From assembly GCA_016699855.1 (NCBI GenBank), contig CP064988.1, forward strand, positions 2,012,501 to 2,076,500: a stretch of 64,000 nt of DNA, in the 5' to 3' direction. This document shows positions 35,986 through 44,366 of the stretch, piece by piece (position 1 is the stretch's first letter; every line of letters begins with the position of its first letter). A program made the translations under genes and the position numbers. The stretch comes from Rhodospirillales bacterium. Lineage in GTDB: Bacteria > Pseudomonadota > Alphaproteobacteria > Reyranellales > Reyranellaceae. Below the pieces are notes generated by a model, which worked only from the letters and a program-made list of their open reading frames with translations, was not told where the DNA came from and made no database searches.

Positions 35986-37200
35986 GTGTCGTCGCTGACG
36001 GAATCGCGCGCGCTGCTGGCCGACGCCGGCTTCCGTCGGCTGTGGCTGATCGGCGCCGTCACCAGCGTCATGCGCTGGCTCGACATGCTGACCGCGGGCA
36101 TCTTCGTGTTCGACGTCACCGGCTCGCCCGGCATGGTCGCCGCCGTGACCCTGCTGCGCCTCGTGCCGATGGTCGCCGGCGCCTACGCCGGCACCCTGGT
36201 CGAGCGCCTGCCGCTGCGCCGCGTGCTGCGCTTCGGGCTCGTCGCGCTCGCCATCCTCTACGCGATCCTCGCTGCGCTCGGCGTGGCCGGGCTGCTGACC
36301 GTCTGGCAGGTCGCGCTGGGCGTGCTGCTGGTCGGCGTCTACTGGGCGCTCGACGGCTCGGTGCGCCGCACCCTGCTCAGCGACGTCGCCGGCGTCGCCC
36401 GCACCGGTCCGGCGATCGCGCTGGACTGGTCGACCATCAACGCGACGCGCGCGATCGGGCCGCTGGCCGGCGGCGCGGTCTACGCCGCGCTCGGCGTCGG
36501 CGCCTGCTACGCGCTGGGCGTCGCCTGCTTCGGCCTGGCGCTGGCGATGGCCGCGCGGCTCGACGTCGGCGGCACCGCCGCCGTGACCGAGCGCCGCCAT
36601 GTGTGGGCGGCGATCCGCGACGGCTTCAGGATCGCCTGGGCCAGCCCGATGCTGCTGGGCACGCTGGCGGTGACGACGACGCTGAACTTCTTCGGCTTCC
36701 CCTACAGCAGCATGCTGCCGGTGGTCGGCAAGGAGGTGCTGCACGCCTCGCCGGCCGGCGTCGGCCTGCTGTCCTCGGCCGAGGGCTTCGGCGCCTTCGT
36801 GGCGTCGCTTGCGCTGGCCGGTCTGGCGCGGCCGAGCTGGTTCGCGCGCGCCTATCTGCTCGGCTCGTTCGGCGTCGCCATAGGCGCTCTGGTCCTCGGC
36901 CTGTCGACCGACTACGCGCTGTCGCTGCTGGCGATGCTGTTCGCCGGGTTCGGCATGGCGCTGTTCGCCACGATGCAGAGCACGCTGATCCTGACGCACG
37001 CGCCGGCCGACAGCCGCTCGCGGCTGATGGGCGTGCTGACGACCTGCATCGGCGTGGGCCAGCTCGGCATCGCCCATATCGGCGTGCTGGCGGCCAGCTT
37101 CGGCGCCGCGACCGCCATCGTCGTGTCGGAGGTCGAGGCGGTCGTCGTGCCGGCGCTCTGCGTCTGGCGCTGGCCGGCGCTGTGGCGCGACCGGCGCTGA
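35986..37200 (+). CDS. MFS transporter (enterobactin-exporter EntS-like)
   Basis: A 404-residue major facilitator protein with about 12 membrane segments. It has the early motif GFRRLWLIGAVTSVMRWLDMLTAGIFVFDVTGSPGMVAAV, LVERLPLRRVLRFG at loop 2-3 and a domain duplication typical of MFS. The substrate is unknown; drug or metabolite export is the usual role for this subfamily. The GTG at 35986 is chosen because a GGGAGG ribosome site lies five bases upstream. An ATG at 35872 would add a 38-residue polar N-terminus not expected before the first helix. It is convergent with the frameshifted hydrolase gene. Confidence 0.85.
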   Translation: MSSLTESRALLADAGFRRLWLIGAVTSVMRWLDMLTAGIFVFDVTGSPGMVAAVTLLRLVPMVAGAYAGTLVERLPLRRVLRFGLVALAILYAILAALGVAGLLTVWQVALGVLLVGVYWALDGSVRRTLLSDVAGVARTGPAIALDWSTINATRAIGPLAGGAVYAALGVGACYALGVACFGLALAMAARLDVGGTAAVTERRHVWAAIRDGFRIAWASPMLLGTLAVTTTLNFFGFPYSSMLPVVGKEVLHASPAGVGLLSSAEGFGAFVASLALAGLARPSWFARAYLLGSFGVAIGALVLGLSTDYALSLLAMLFAGFGMALFATMQSTLILTHAPADSRSRLMGVLTTCIGVGQLGIAHIGVLAASFGAATAIVVSEVEAVVVPALCVWRWPALWRDRR

Positions 37201-37210
37201 CGTCCGTCGC

Positions 37211-37991
37211 TCACGCCGTCCAGTCGAGCACCGCCTTGGCGACGGTGTCGGGCCGGTCGAGCTCGGCCAGATGTCCCGCGCCGGCCACGATCTCGATCCT
37301 CGTGCGGCCCTTGATGGCGTTGGCGAAGGTGTCGGCGTAGCCGCGCGGCATGATCCGATCCGCCTCGCCCCACAGCAGCAGCGTCGGCGCCGCGATCAGC
37401 GGCAGGCGCTTGGCCAGCCGGGTGTCGCCCAGCGGCCAGAAGATGCGCCGCCGCGGCCTCGCTGGCCCGGGTCATCTCGATCGGCCATTCGATCGAATTG
37501 GCGCCGGCCGGCATCTCGACCAGCTTCGTCCAGTTCGACGGCTCGGCGCACATCAGGCCGGGCAGATTCTCGACGCGTTGCGCCCAGGGGTCGGTCGCGG
37601 GATCCTTCTCGTCGTAGAGCCCGAACGGCGCGATCAACGCCATGCGGCGGACCGTCTCGGGGAACACCGCGGCCATCTCGGCCGCCAGCGCGCCGCCGGC
37701 CGAGCTGCCGACCAGATCGGCGCCGCGCAGCCCGGCGGCGTCGAGCAGATGGCGGACCGCGAGGATCCAGTCGAGATGCGAGTCGAGGGCGGTATGGCCG
37801 GTGGCGCCGGGGAAGCCCGGTAGCGATGGAACAACCACCTCGCGCGTCTCGGCCAGACGGTCGAGGAACGGGATCCAGCGCGGCAGGCCGCCGAAGCCGG
37901 CGAGGAAGCCGATCTTCTGGCCCTTGCCCTTGCGCCACACCCGGCACGGGAAGCCGTTGACGTCGACCGTCGACGATTGCGGTTCGCTCAA
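37211..37991 (-). pseudogene. Alpha/beta fold hydrolase with a single-base frameshift
   Basis: It begins, probably with TTG at 37991 after a GGAG site, as LSEPQSSTVDVNGFPCRVW and shows the nucleophile elbow LVGSSAGGALAAEMA (Ser near 99). After SIEWPIEMTRASEAA the frame shifts within the GCGGCGGCGC run (37445-37456). Removing one base lets it continue as IFWPLGDTRLAKRLP, the acid-loop TLLLWGEADRIMP and the catalytic His in GAGHLAELDRP, ending LDWTA-stop. The restored protein is 259 residues and complete, with an intact Ser-Asp-His triad, so an extra base in the sequence is more likely than real decay. Substrate unknown. Confidence 0.8.
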
Positions 37992-38036
37992 GACAATCTC
38001 CGAATCAAGTTTTTCGCTCGGCCTCTTGTCTCCTGT

Positions 38037-38201
38037 CCCCGCGACGGCGGGGAGAGGAAGGGCCCCATGCGCTGCATGGGAAGGTGAGGGGCATTGCGGC
38101 GCCCGCGCGGCGGAGCGTGGGCCTAGTGGGCGCAACGGCCATCGCGAAGCCCCTCATCCGGCGCTTCGCGCCGCCTTCTCCCCGCCTGCGCGGAGAGAAG
38201 G
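38037..38201. repeat. Intergenic inverted-repeat element, copy A
   Basis: One arm (about 38050-38091) reads GGAGAGGAAGGGCCCCATGC then GCATGGGAAGGTGAGGGGC. The other arm (about 38150-38201) starts CCCCTCATCCGG and runs CTTCTCCCCGC, its approximate inverse. Each arm holds small internal palindromes (CCATGCGCTGCATGG, GGCGCTTCGCGCC). It matches the element at 59512-59721. It occupies the gap between the frameshifted hydrolase and an LLM oxidoreductase gene, with no gene inside. Confidence 0.75.
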
Positions 38202-38207
38202 AAACGC

Positions 38208-39479
38208 CTACTCCGCCGCCAGTCTCGGCGAGAACGCCGGCACGGCGGCGCGCTCGCGCGCGGCCATCGGCTTGGGCCACCACTTGTCCTCCCACTCCGG
38301 GAACAGGTCCTTGACCCTGGGCATCACCTTCTCGGCGAACAGCTTGGTGTTGTAGTGCGTCGTCGCCTTGCTCATGTTGCCGTACTGCAGCAGCAGCATC
38401 AGGTGGCCGACGTTGAGGCTGGTCGCGACGTGGCGGATCTGCTCCACCACCTCGTCGGGCGAGCCGATGATGACGTAGCCGCCGTCGACGATGTCCTTCA
38501 TGTTGGTGGCCTTCATCTTCAGCTTGTTGCTGTAGCTGGCCGTGTTCGCCGCCTGCGCCACCATGCTCTGGATGCCGGCGCGCTGCGTCGCCTCGGTGGT
38601 GTAGCCCGGCGGCGTCGCGAAGCGTGCATCGACGTGCAGGCAGCGGCCGTAGAAATACTCCGCCGGCTCGGTGTAGAGCTCCAGCGCCTGCTCGCGGGTC
38701 TCGGCGACGCCGACGAACTGCAGGAAGCCGGCGCGGTAGGGGTTCCTGTCCTTGCCGAGCTTCTCCATCTCCTTCCAGAAGCCCTGCATCGTCGTCAGCC
38801 CGGCCTTGTAGCCGTAGTACGACAGGTAGCAGTAGACGTAATCCATCTCGGCGCACCAGCGCCACGTCTCGACCGAGCCGCCGCCCGGCACCCAGATCGG
38901 CGGATGCGGATCGTTCTGGATCGGCCGCGGCCAGATGTTGACGTAGCGCTGCTGGTTGAAGCGGCCGGAGAACGCGAACGTCTCCTTCTCGGTCCACGCC
39001 TTCTTCACCAGGTCGTGCGCCTCGTAGTAGCGCTCGCGCAGCAGCGAGGGGTTCTGGCCGTAGGCGTAGCAGGTGTCCATCGGCGAGCCGACCGGGAAGC
39101 CGGCGATCAGCCGGCCGCCGGAGATGCAGTCGATCATCGCGAACTCCTCCGCGACGCGGGTCGGCGGATTGTAGAGCGCGAGGCTGTTGCCCATGACGCA
39201 GATCGCGGTGTCGGTGGTGCGGCGCGCCAGCGACGAGGCGATCAGGTTGGGCGACGGCATCAGGCCGTAGCCGTTGGAATGGTGCTCGTTGACGCAGACG
39301 GCGTCGAAGCCGCACTCCGCCGCGAACTCCAGCTCGTCCATGAAGTCGTTGTACATGAGGTGCGCGCGCTTCGGGTCGAAGAGCGAGGAATGGATGTCGA
39401 CCCACACGCTGGGATGCTTCTGGTTGAAATCGTCCGGCAGCTCCGTGTACGGCATCAGGTGGAACCACATCAGTTTCAT
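38208..39479 (-). CDS. LLM class flavin-dependent oxidoreductase (bacterial luciferase-like)
   Basis: A protein of 423 residues with the luciferase-like barrel, starting MKLMWFHLMPYTELPDDF. It shows CGFDAVCVNEHHSNGYGLMPSPNLIASSLA, TAICVMGNSLALYNPPTRVAEEFAMIDCISGGRLIAGFPVG and the terminal segment LFAEKVMPRVKDLFPEWEDKW. It is a different subfamily from the LLM enzyme at 32233 and longer. The last 20 or so residues (RERAAVPAFSPRLAAE) lie against the intergenic repeat and may derive from it. The function is unknown beyond flavin-dependent oxidation. Confidence 0.9.
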   Translation of the reverse strand: MKLMWFHLMPYTELPDDFNQKHPSVWVDIHSSLFDPKRAHLMYNDFMDELEFAAECGFDAVCVNEHHSNGYGLMPSPNLIASSLARRTTDTAICVMGNSLALYNPPTRVAEEFAMIDCISGGRLIAGFPVGSPMDTCYAYGQNPSLLRERYYEAHDLVKKAWTEKETFAFSGRFNQQRYVNIWPRPIQNDPHPPIWVPGGGSVETWRWCAEMDYVYCYLSYYGYKAGLTTMQGFWKEMEKLGKDRNPYRAGFLQFVGVAETREQALELYTEPAEYFYGRCLHVDARFATPPGYTTEATQRAGIQSMVAQAANTASYSNKLKMKATNMKDIVDGGYVIIGSPDEVVEQIRHVATSLNVGHLMLLLQYGNMSKATTHYNTKLFAEKVMPRVKDLFPEWEDKWWPKPMAARERAAVPAFSPRLAAE

Positions 39480-39631
39480 GGTCGCTCTCCTTCGCTCCGG
39501 CCGGCGCCGATATTAACGTTCATTCACAGCGGGTAGTGAACGCGCCGGCGCCCGCCGGAGTCAACCCGTGTGGACGCTGGCGGACGCGGCGTGGCGGGAT
39601 GGCCGCCATGCGCCGGTCTCGTGCGCGGCGG

Positions 39632-40177
39632 CTATTGCGACGGTGGCGCGCGGCGCCGGAACACGAACCCGCCGAGGACGCCGAGCGGTGTCAGGATCGC
39701 CGCCGCCACGAGCGCGGGACGGCCGGGGATGCGCGCCAACCAGCGACGGTCGTCGACGAGGATGACCGGCGCATTGGGATCGTGCGGGCGGTAGGCGATC
39801 CGGACCACCGGCTTGGCGTAGCGGCCGACCTCGCCGATCCCGATGCGCCGCGCGTAGTCGTCGCTGATCTTCAGGTCCGACGCCGCCCGCGAGTCGGCGG
39901 GCCCGGCGGTCCATCGGATATCGATCACGAACGCCTCGTCCGTGGGTCTCCCGTCGCGGTCGGTGCGCGTGTACCGGCGGGCGTGCTGGACGACCTCCGC
40001 CTCGGCGATCGCGCCCTCGGCCAGGGTGGTCTCGGCGCGGACGTTCATCCAACCGATACCGCCGGCGACGAGCCCCGCGACCGCCATGGCGTAGGCGGCG
40101 AACTCGAACGCGCCGCGGCGGCCGCCGAGGGCGGCCGGCGCCGGCGGATCGCTCGAGGGTCCCGGTCCTCCGGTCAT
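39632..40177 (-). CDS. DUF3592-like membrane protein
   Basis: A protein of 181 residues with one membrane helix near residues 24-43 (FEFAAYAMAVAGLVAGGIGW), a central soluble beta domain (about 50-140, including AEVVQHARRYTRTDRDGRP and VVRIAYRPHDPNAPVI) and a second helix near the C-terminus (ALVAAAILTPLGVLGGFVF). The order helix, beta domain with a Y/R-P-x-D-P-x-x-P turn, helix matches DUF3592 proteins. No enzymatic motif is visible. It lies 16 bp downstream of the TTC38-like gene on the same strand and may be in its operon. Confidence 0.72.
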   Translation of the reverse strand: MTGGPGPSSDPPAPAALGGRRGAFEFAAYAMAVAGLVAGGIGWMNVRAETTLAEGAIAEAEVVQHARRYTRTDRDGRPTDEAFVIDIRWTAGPADSRAASDLKISDDYARRIGIGEVGRYAKPVVRIAYRPHDPNAPVILVDDRRWLARIPGRPALVAAAILTPLGVLGGFVFRRRAPPSQ

Positions 40178-40193
40178 CGCCGCGCGCGCCGCG

Positions 40194-41552
40194 TCACCGG
40201 GCGTAGCGCTGGCAGGCGTCGGCGTAGCCGATGCGCTTCTCCGGCGGCAGCTCGGGATAGCGCGTGCGCAGATGCGCCAGCATCAGACGGACGTCGTCGG
40301 GACGGTCGGCGCGCAGCGCGCAGTCCAGGAACAACTGCTTGAGCACGTCCTGCTGGGCGTGGCTGCCGCCGAGCTTGTGCATCTCCGCCAGCGCCGGACG
40401 CATGGTGTCGAGCGCGCGGCCGTGGTCGCCGCGGCGGTGCGCGAGGACCGCCTCGCAGACCGGCACCGCGACGCGCGCGACGATCGACGACGTCGTCGCC
40501 GGTCCGTCGCCGAACGCGCGCATCGCGCGCAGATAGGCCGCCGCCGCGTCGAAGCGGCCGGCGGCCGCCAGCGCCATCATCCAGTGCGGCAGGGTGAAGG
40601 CCGACAGGCAGTCGTCGAGCCGGCCCTCGGCCTTGTCGGCGATCTCCTCCCAGCGGTCGCCGACGTCGACGCCCTGGCGCTCGAGGCGGAACAGCATGGA
40701 AGCCGCGTTCTGCACGTCGATGTAGACGTCGGGCTGCGCGACGGTCAGCGGCGAGGCGAGGTTCCGGAAGCCCTTGTCGTAGAGCCCGAGCACGCGGTCG
40801 AACTCGCGCCGCTCCAGATGGAACATGGCGCGGTGCCACCACAGGTGATGCTTGAGGTTGTTGCCGCCCTCCCAGTGCCGCTCCAGCCCGTCGAGCCAGG
40901 CGATGCCGTCGCCGTGGCGGCCCTGCATCTCCATCACGTGCGCCACGGCGTGCGTGCCCCACAGATCGCCGGGATCGATCTCGATCGCCTGCCGGCCGGC
41001 GGGTTCGGCCGCGTCGTAGTCGCCAGCCTCCTCGCGTGCGAAGCACAGGCACGACAGCAGCGTGGCGTAGCCCGGCAGCTCGCGGCCCCACGTGTCGGCG
41101 ACCCGTTCCACCGATTCCCGCATGGTGCGCGGCCGGCCCAGCCAGAAATAGTTGAAGTGCGACAGGCGCAGCGCCAGCACATCGACGGGATGGTCGGCGA
41201 GGATCGCCTCCCAGGTGGCCAGCGCGGCGTCGAGGTCGCCGGCGATCCACTGGTCCAGCGCCGCGACATGGGCGCGTTCGCGCGGCGTCGCGCCGGCGGC
41301 GGCGGCGCGCGCCGCGTCGGCGGCCTCGCGCGCGGCGGCGACGTTGGCGCGCTTGTACGACAGCATCGCGAAATGGCCCTTGAGGCACTGCGCCAGCGCG
41401 CAGCCCGGATCGGCGGCCAGCGCCCGCGCGAGATGCGTCGGCGTGTCGAGGCGGTACTTCAGATAGCCGAGGATGGCCCGGTTGAGCGCGTCGGCGGCGT
41501 CCGCCGAGGCGCAGGTGATCGGCAGGCCATGCAGGTCGTGGTGCGTCGTCAT
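40194..41552 (-). CDS. TTC38-like tetratricopeptide-repeat protein
   Basis: A 452-residue all-helical repeat protein resembling eukaryotic and bacterial TTC38. It has FNYFWLGRPRTMRESVERV, LPGYATLLSCLCFAREEAGDYDAAEPAGRQAIEIDPGDLWGTHAVAHVMEMQGRHGDGI, and HHLWWHRAMFHLERREFDRVLGLYDKG; the HAVAHVMEMQGR and HLWWHRAMFHLE blocks are diagnostic. Its biochemical role is not known in any organism I recall. The ATG at 41552 follows GGGAGGG. It is divergent from the ABC permease genes. Confidence 0.85.
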   Translation of the reverse strand: MTTHHDLHGLPITCASADAADALNRAILGYLKYRLDTPTHLARALAADPGCALAQCLKGHFAMLSYKRANVAAAREAADAARAAAAGATPRERAHVAALDQWIAGDLDAALATWEAILADHPVDVLALRLSHFNYFWLGRPRTMRESVERVADTWGRELPGYATLLSCLCFAREEAGDYDAAEPAGRQAIEIDPGDLWGTHAVAHVMEMQGRHGDGIAWLDGLERHWEGGNNLKHHLWWHRAMFHLERREFDRVLGLYDKGFRNLASPLTVAQPDVYIDVQNAASMLFRLERQGVDVGDRWEEIADKAEGRLDDCLSAFTLPHWMMALAAAGRFDAAAAYLRAMRAFGDGPATTSSIVARVAVPVCEAVLAHRRGDHGRALDTMRPALAEMHKLGGSHAQQDVLKQLFLDCALRADRPDDVRLMLAHLRTRYPELPPEKRIGYADACQRYAR

Positions 41553-41667
41553 GCGGTCGGAGCCCTCCCGGCCAGCGAGAGTCGGGCTCCGCCCGGCGGA
41601 AGTCAAACGCGCCGCGACGCCGATGGACCGTTGAGCCGCATGGTGAACACCGGCATCCTGCGGCGGC

Positions 41668-42615
41668 ATGCTCGACTTCCTGCTCCGCCGCCTGTCGGCC
41701 GCGCTGGTCACCCTGGCGCTGGCCAGCGTCGTGGTGTTCGCGGTGCTCGAGATCCTGCCCGGCGATCCGGCGCTGGTGATGCTCGGCACCGAGGCGCGGC
41801 CCGACACGCTGGCGGCGCTGCGCGCCAAGTTCGGCTTCGACCGGCCGGCGCCGGAACGCTACCTGTCGTGGATCGCCGGCCTGCTGACGTTCGATCTCGG
41901 CAACAGCCACGCCTACGGCTCGCCGGTCTCGAAGCTGATCCTCGACCGGCTCGTCGTCACCCTGCCGCTCGGCGCCATGGCGCTGACCTGGGCGACTTGC
42001 GTCGCCATTCCGCTGGGCGTGTTCGCGGCCTCGCGCCGCGGCCGGCCCGGCGACTGGGCGGTGATGGGATTCAGCCAGCTCGGCATCTCGGTCCCGAATT
42101 TCTGGTTCGGCATCCTGCTGGCGCTGCTGTTCGCGGTGACGTTGAAGTGGTTCCCCGCCGGCGGCTTCCCCGGCTGGGCCCAGGATCCGCTGCGGTCGCT
42201 GCATTCCCTCGTGCTGCCGGCGCTGGCGCTGAGCCTGTCGGAGATCGCGATCCTGACCCGCGTCACGCGCTCCTCGATGCTCGACACGCTGCGCGAGGAC
42301 TACGTGCGCACCGCCCGCGCCAAGGGCGTCGGCGAGCGCGACGTGCTGATGCGCCACGCATTGCGCAACGCGCTGATCCCGATCGTCACCGTCGCCGGGC
42401 TGATCGCGGGATTCCTCGTCGCCGGCGCGATCATCGTCGAGACGGTGTTCTACCTGCCGGGCATCGGCAAGCTGGTGTTCGACTCGATCAACAACCGCGA
42501 CCTGATCGTCATCAAGAACATCGTCATGCTGCTGACCGTGCTGGTGCTGGCGGTCAACCTCGCGGTCGACTTCGTCTACGCGCTGCTCGATCCGCGCCCC
42601 AAGGCGGTGGTGTGA
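41668..42615 (+). CDS. ABC transporter permease, DppB family (peptide/nickel-type)
   Basis: An inner-membrane permease of 315 residues with six helices. The N-terminal MLDFLLRRLSAALVTLALASVVVFAVLEILPGDPA is typical of DppB-type proteins, which have a first helix followed by an extracytoplasmic loop. The EAA-like ATPase-contact motif is DYVRTARAKGVGERDVLMRHALRNALIPIV near residues 210-239. It would be the partner of the downstream permease (TGATG overlap). No solute-binding protein or ATPase gene lies in this window, so the transporter's other parts must be elsewhere. Cargo is unknown: peptide, nickel or opine are all possible. Confidence 0.93.
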   Translation: MLDFLLRRLSAALVTLALASVVVFAVLEILPGDPALVMLGTEARPDTLAALRAKFGFDRPAPERYLSWIAGLLTFDLGNSHAYGSPVSKLILDRLVVTLPLGAMALTWATCVAIPLGVFAASRRGRPGDWAVMGFSQLGISVPNFWFGILLALLFAVTLKWFPAGGFPGWAQDPLRSLHSLVLPALALSLSEIAILTRVTRSSMLDTLREDYVRTARAKGVGERDVLMRHALRNALIPIVTVAGLIAGFLVAGAIIVETVFYLPGIGKLVFDSINNRDLIVIKNIVMLLTVLVLAVNLAVDFVYALLDPRPKAVV

Positions 42616-43457
42616 TGGCGGGGTTCTGGTCGCGCGCGCGCCGCCACGTCGGCTTCCTCGCCGGCCTGGCGCTGGTGTCGCTGGTCGTCGGCACGGCGCT
42701 GCTGTCGACCGTGTGGACGCCGCACGACCACGACGACCTGCGCATGGCGCTGAAGCTGCGGCCGTCGGACGCGACCTACGTCCTCGGCACCGACCATCGC
42801 GGCCGCGACGTGCTCTCGCGCATCATGGTCGGCGCCCAGACCTCGATCACCGTCGGTCTGATCGCGGTGTCGATCGGCATGACGGCCGGAATCTGCCTCG
42901 GCGCCTGGGCCGCGGCGCGGCGCGGCTGGGTCGACGAGGTGCTGTCGCGCTTCAACGATCTGCTGTTCGCCTTTCCCGCCGTGCTGATGGCGATCCTGAT
43001 CACCAGCGTGTTCGGCGCCAGCGCCACCAACGCCATCCTCGCCATCGGCATCTTCAACGTGCCGGTGTTCGCGCGGGTGACGCGCGGCGCGGCGTTGTCG
43101 ATGTGGGGCCGCGATTTCGTGCGCGCCGCCGGCGCGCTGGGGCTGGGTCCTCTGGCGGTGACGGTGCGACACGTGCTGCCCAACATCGCCAGCGTGCTGC
43201 TGGTGCAGGCCACGATCCAGTTCGCGGTCGCGATCCTGGCCGAGGCCGGGCTGTCGTATCTGGGGCTCGGCGCGCAGCCGCCGGTGCCGTCCTGGGGCCG
43301 CATGCTCTACGACGCGCAGACCTATCTGCACGACGCGCCGGCGCTGGCGATCTATCCCGGCCTCGCCATCGCGCTGACGGTGCTCGGTCTCAACATGCTG
43401 GGCGACGGCCTGCGCGACCTGCTCGACCCGCGCCTGCGCGTGATGCGCGTCGGCTGA
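42615..43457 (+). CDS. ABC transporter permease, DppC family (peptide/nickel-type)
   Basis: A permease of 280 residues that forms the heterodimer with the preceding DppB-type protein; its ATG overlaps that gene's stop (TGATG), so translation is coupled. The motif YVLGTDHRGRDVLSRIMVGAQTS (near residues 54-76) is the DppC signature, and the EAA loop is DFVRAAGALGLGPLAVTVRHVLPNIASV. The gene ends convergently 7 bp from the DMT transporter gene. No ATPase follows. Confidence 0.93.
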   Translation: MAGFWSRARRHVGFLAGLALVSLVVGTALLSTVWTPHDHDDLRMALKLRPSDATYVLGTDHRGRDVLSRIMVGAQTSITVGLIAVSIGMTAGICLGAWAAARRGWVDEVLSRFNDLLFAFPAVLMAILITSVFGASATNAILAIGIFNVPVFARVTRGAALSMWGRDFVRAAGALGLGPLAVTVRHVLPNIASVLLVQATIQFAVAILAEAGLSYLGLGAQPPVPSWGRMLYDAQTYLHDAPALAIYPGLAIALTVLGLNMLGDGLRDLLDPRLRVMRVG

Positions 43458-43464
43458 CGCCGGC

Positions 43465-44355
43465 TCAGGACTCCGCCGGCGGCCTCAGCAACGCCAGCGC
43501 CAGGGCGGCGACCGCGCTCGCCAGCGCCAGCGCCTGCCACGGGCCGAACGGCTCGCCATGCGCCCACACGCCGCCGACCACCGCGACCACCGGCACGAGG
43601 ATGGTCGACAGGCTGGCGATGTTGGCGGGCAGCAGATGCACGATGCGGAACCAGATCATGGTGCCGACGGCGGTCGGCACGGCGGTGAGCCAGATCAGCG
43701 ACAGCAGCGCCGGCGTCGACACCGGCGTCCACCGCCACTCCGCGAACAGCGCCGCGCCGGCGATGATCGGCACCGCGCCGATCAGCATCTGCCACGCCGT
43801 CAGCACCAGCGGCGGCACGCCGCGCCAGTCCGCGCGCTTCTGGATCAACGTGCCGGCGGCCCAGCCGATACCCGCCAGCAGCGCGCAGCCGATGCCGGCC
43901 GGCGCGCCCGCGATCTTGCCGAGATTGGGCACCGCGAGGAAGCCGACCGTGGCGGCGCCGAACACCAGCGCCAGCGCCACGCGCCCGCTCAGGCGCTCGC
44001 CGAGGAACAGCGTCCCCGCCAGCGCCGCCCACAACGGCATCGTGTAGCCGAGCACCGAGGCCTGGCCGGACGGGATGAACAGCGTCGCCGCCGTCGCGGC
44101 CACGTACCACACCGTGATCGTGCCCATCGCGCCGCCGGCCAGCGCCGGCCACGCCGCGCGCGGCACGCCCAGCGGCATCCGCCGCGCCGCCGCGATGCCG
44201 ATCAGCAACACGCCGGCGCCGGTCACGGCGATGGCGCGGAACGTCCACACCGAGAGGTCGCGCAGCACGATGTTGAACATCGGCCAGCTGCCGCCCCACA
44301 GGATCGCCAGCAGGATCACCAGCGGCAGCGCGCGGCTGGTCGGGACGGCGGCCAT
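43465..44355 (-). CDS. EamA-family drug/metabolite transporter, copy 1
   Basis: A protein of 296 residues with about ten membrane helices in two EamA repeats (residues 11-140 and 150-285). It opens ALPLVILLAILWGGSWPMFNIVLRDLSVWTFRA and has PSGQASVLGYTMPLWAALAGTLFLGERLSG at the end of the first repeat. The function is small-molecule export of unknown cargo. It lies 11 bp downstream of a closely related gene on the same strand, from which it arose by tandem duplication. Confidence 0.9.
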   Translation of the reverse strand: MAAVPTSRALPLVILLAILWGGSWPMFNIVLRDLSVWTFRAIAVTGAGVLLIGIAAARRMPLGVPRAAWPALAGGAMGTITVWYVAATAATLFIPSGQASVLGYTMPLWAALAGTLFLGERLSGRVALALVFGAATVGFLAVPNLGKIAGAPAGIGCALLAGIGWAAGTLIQKRADWRGVPPLVLTAWQMLIGAVPIIAGAALFAEWRWTPVSTPALLSLIWLTAVPTAVGTMIWFRIVHLLPANIASLSTILVPVVAVVGGVWAHGEPFGPWQALALASAVAALALALLRPPAES

Positions 44356-44366
44356 CGGGCGGCGCC

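Noticed and set aside
36912..38135. Minus-strand frame running from the hydrolase into the MFS gene
   Set aside because: After the frameshift the sequence is Arg/Gln-rich shadow; the true hydrolase tail is in another frame ending at 37211.
40272..43457. Plus-strand open frame of over 1000 codons across the TTC38-like and permease genes
   Set aside because: Its first half is antisense to the TTC38-like gene, its middle reads the first permease gene in the wrong frame, and only its C-terminal end is real (the second permease, from 42615).
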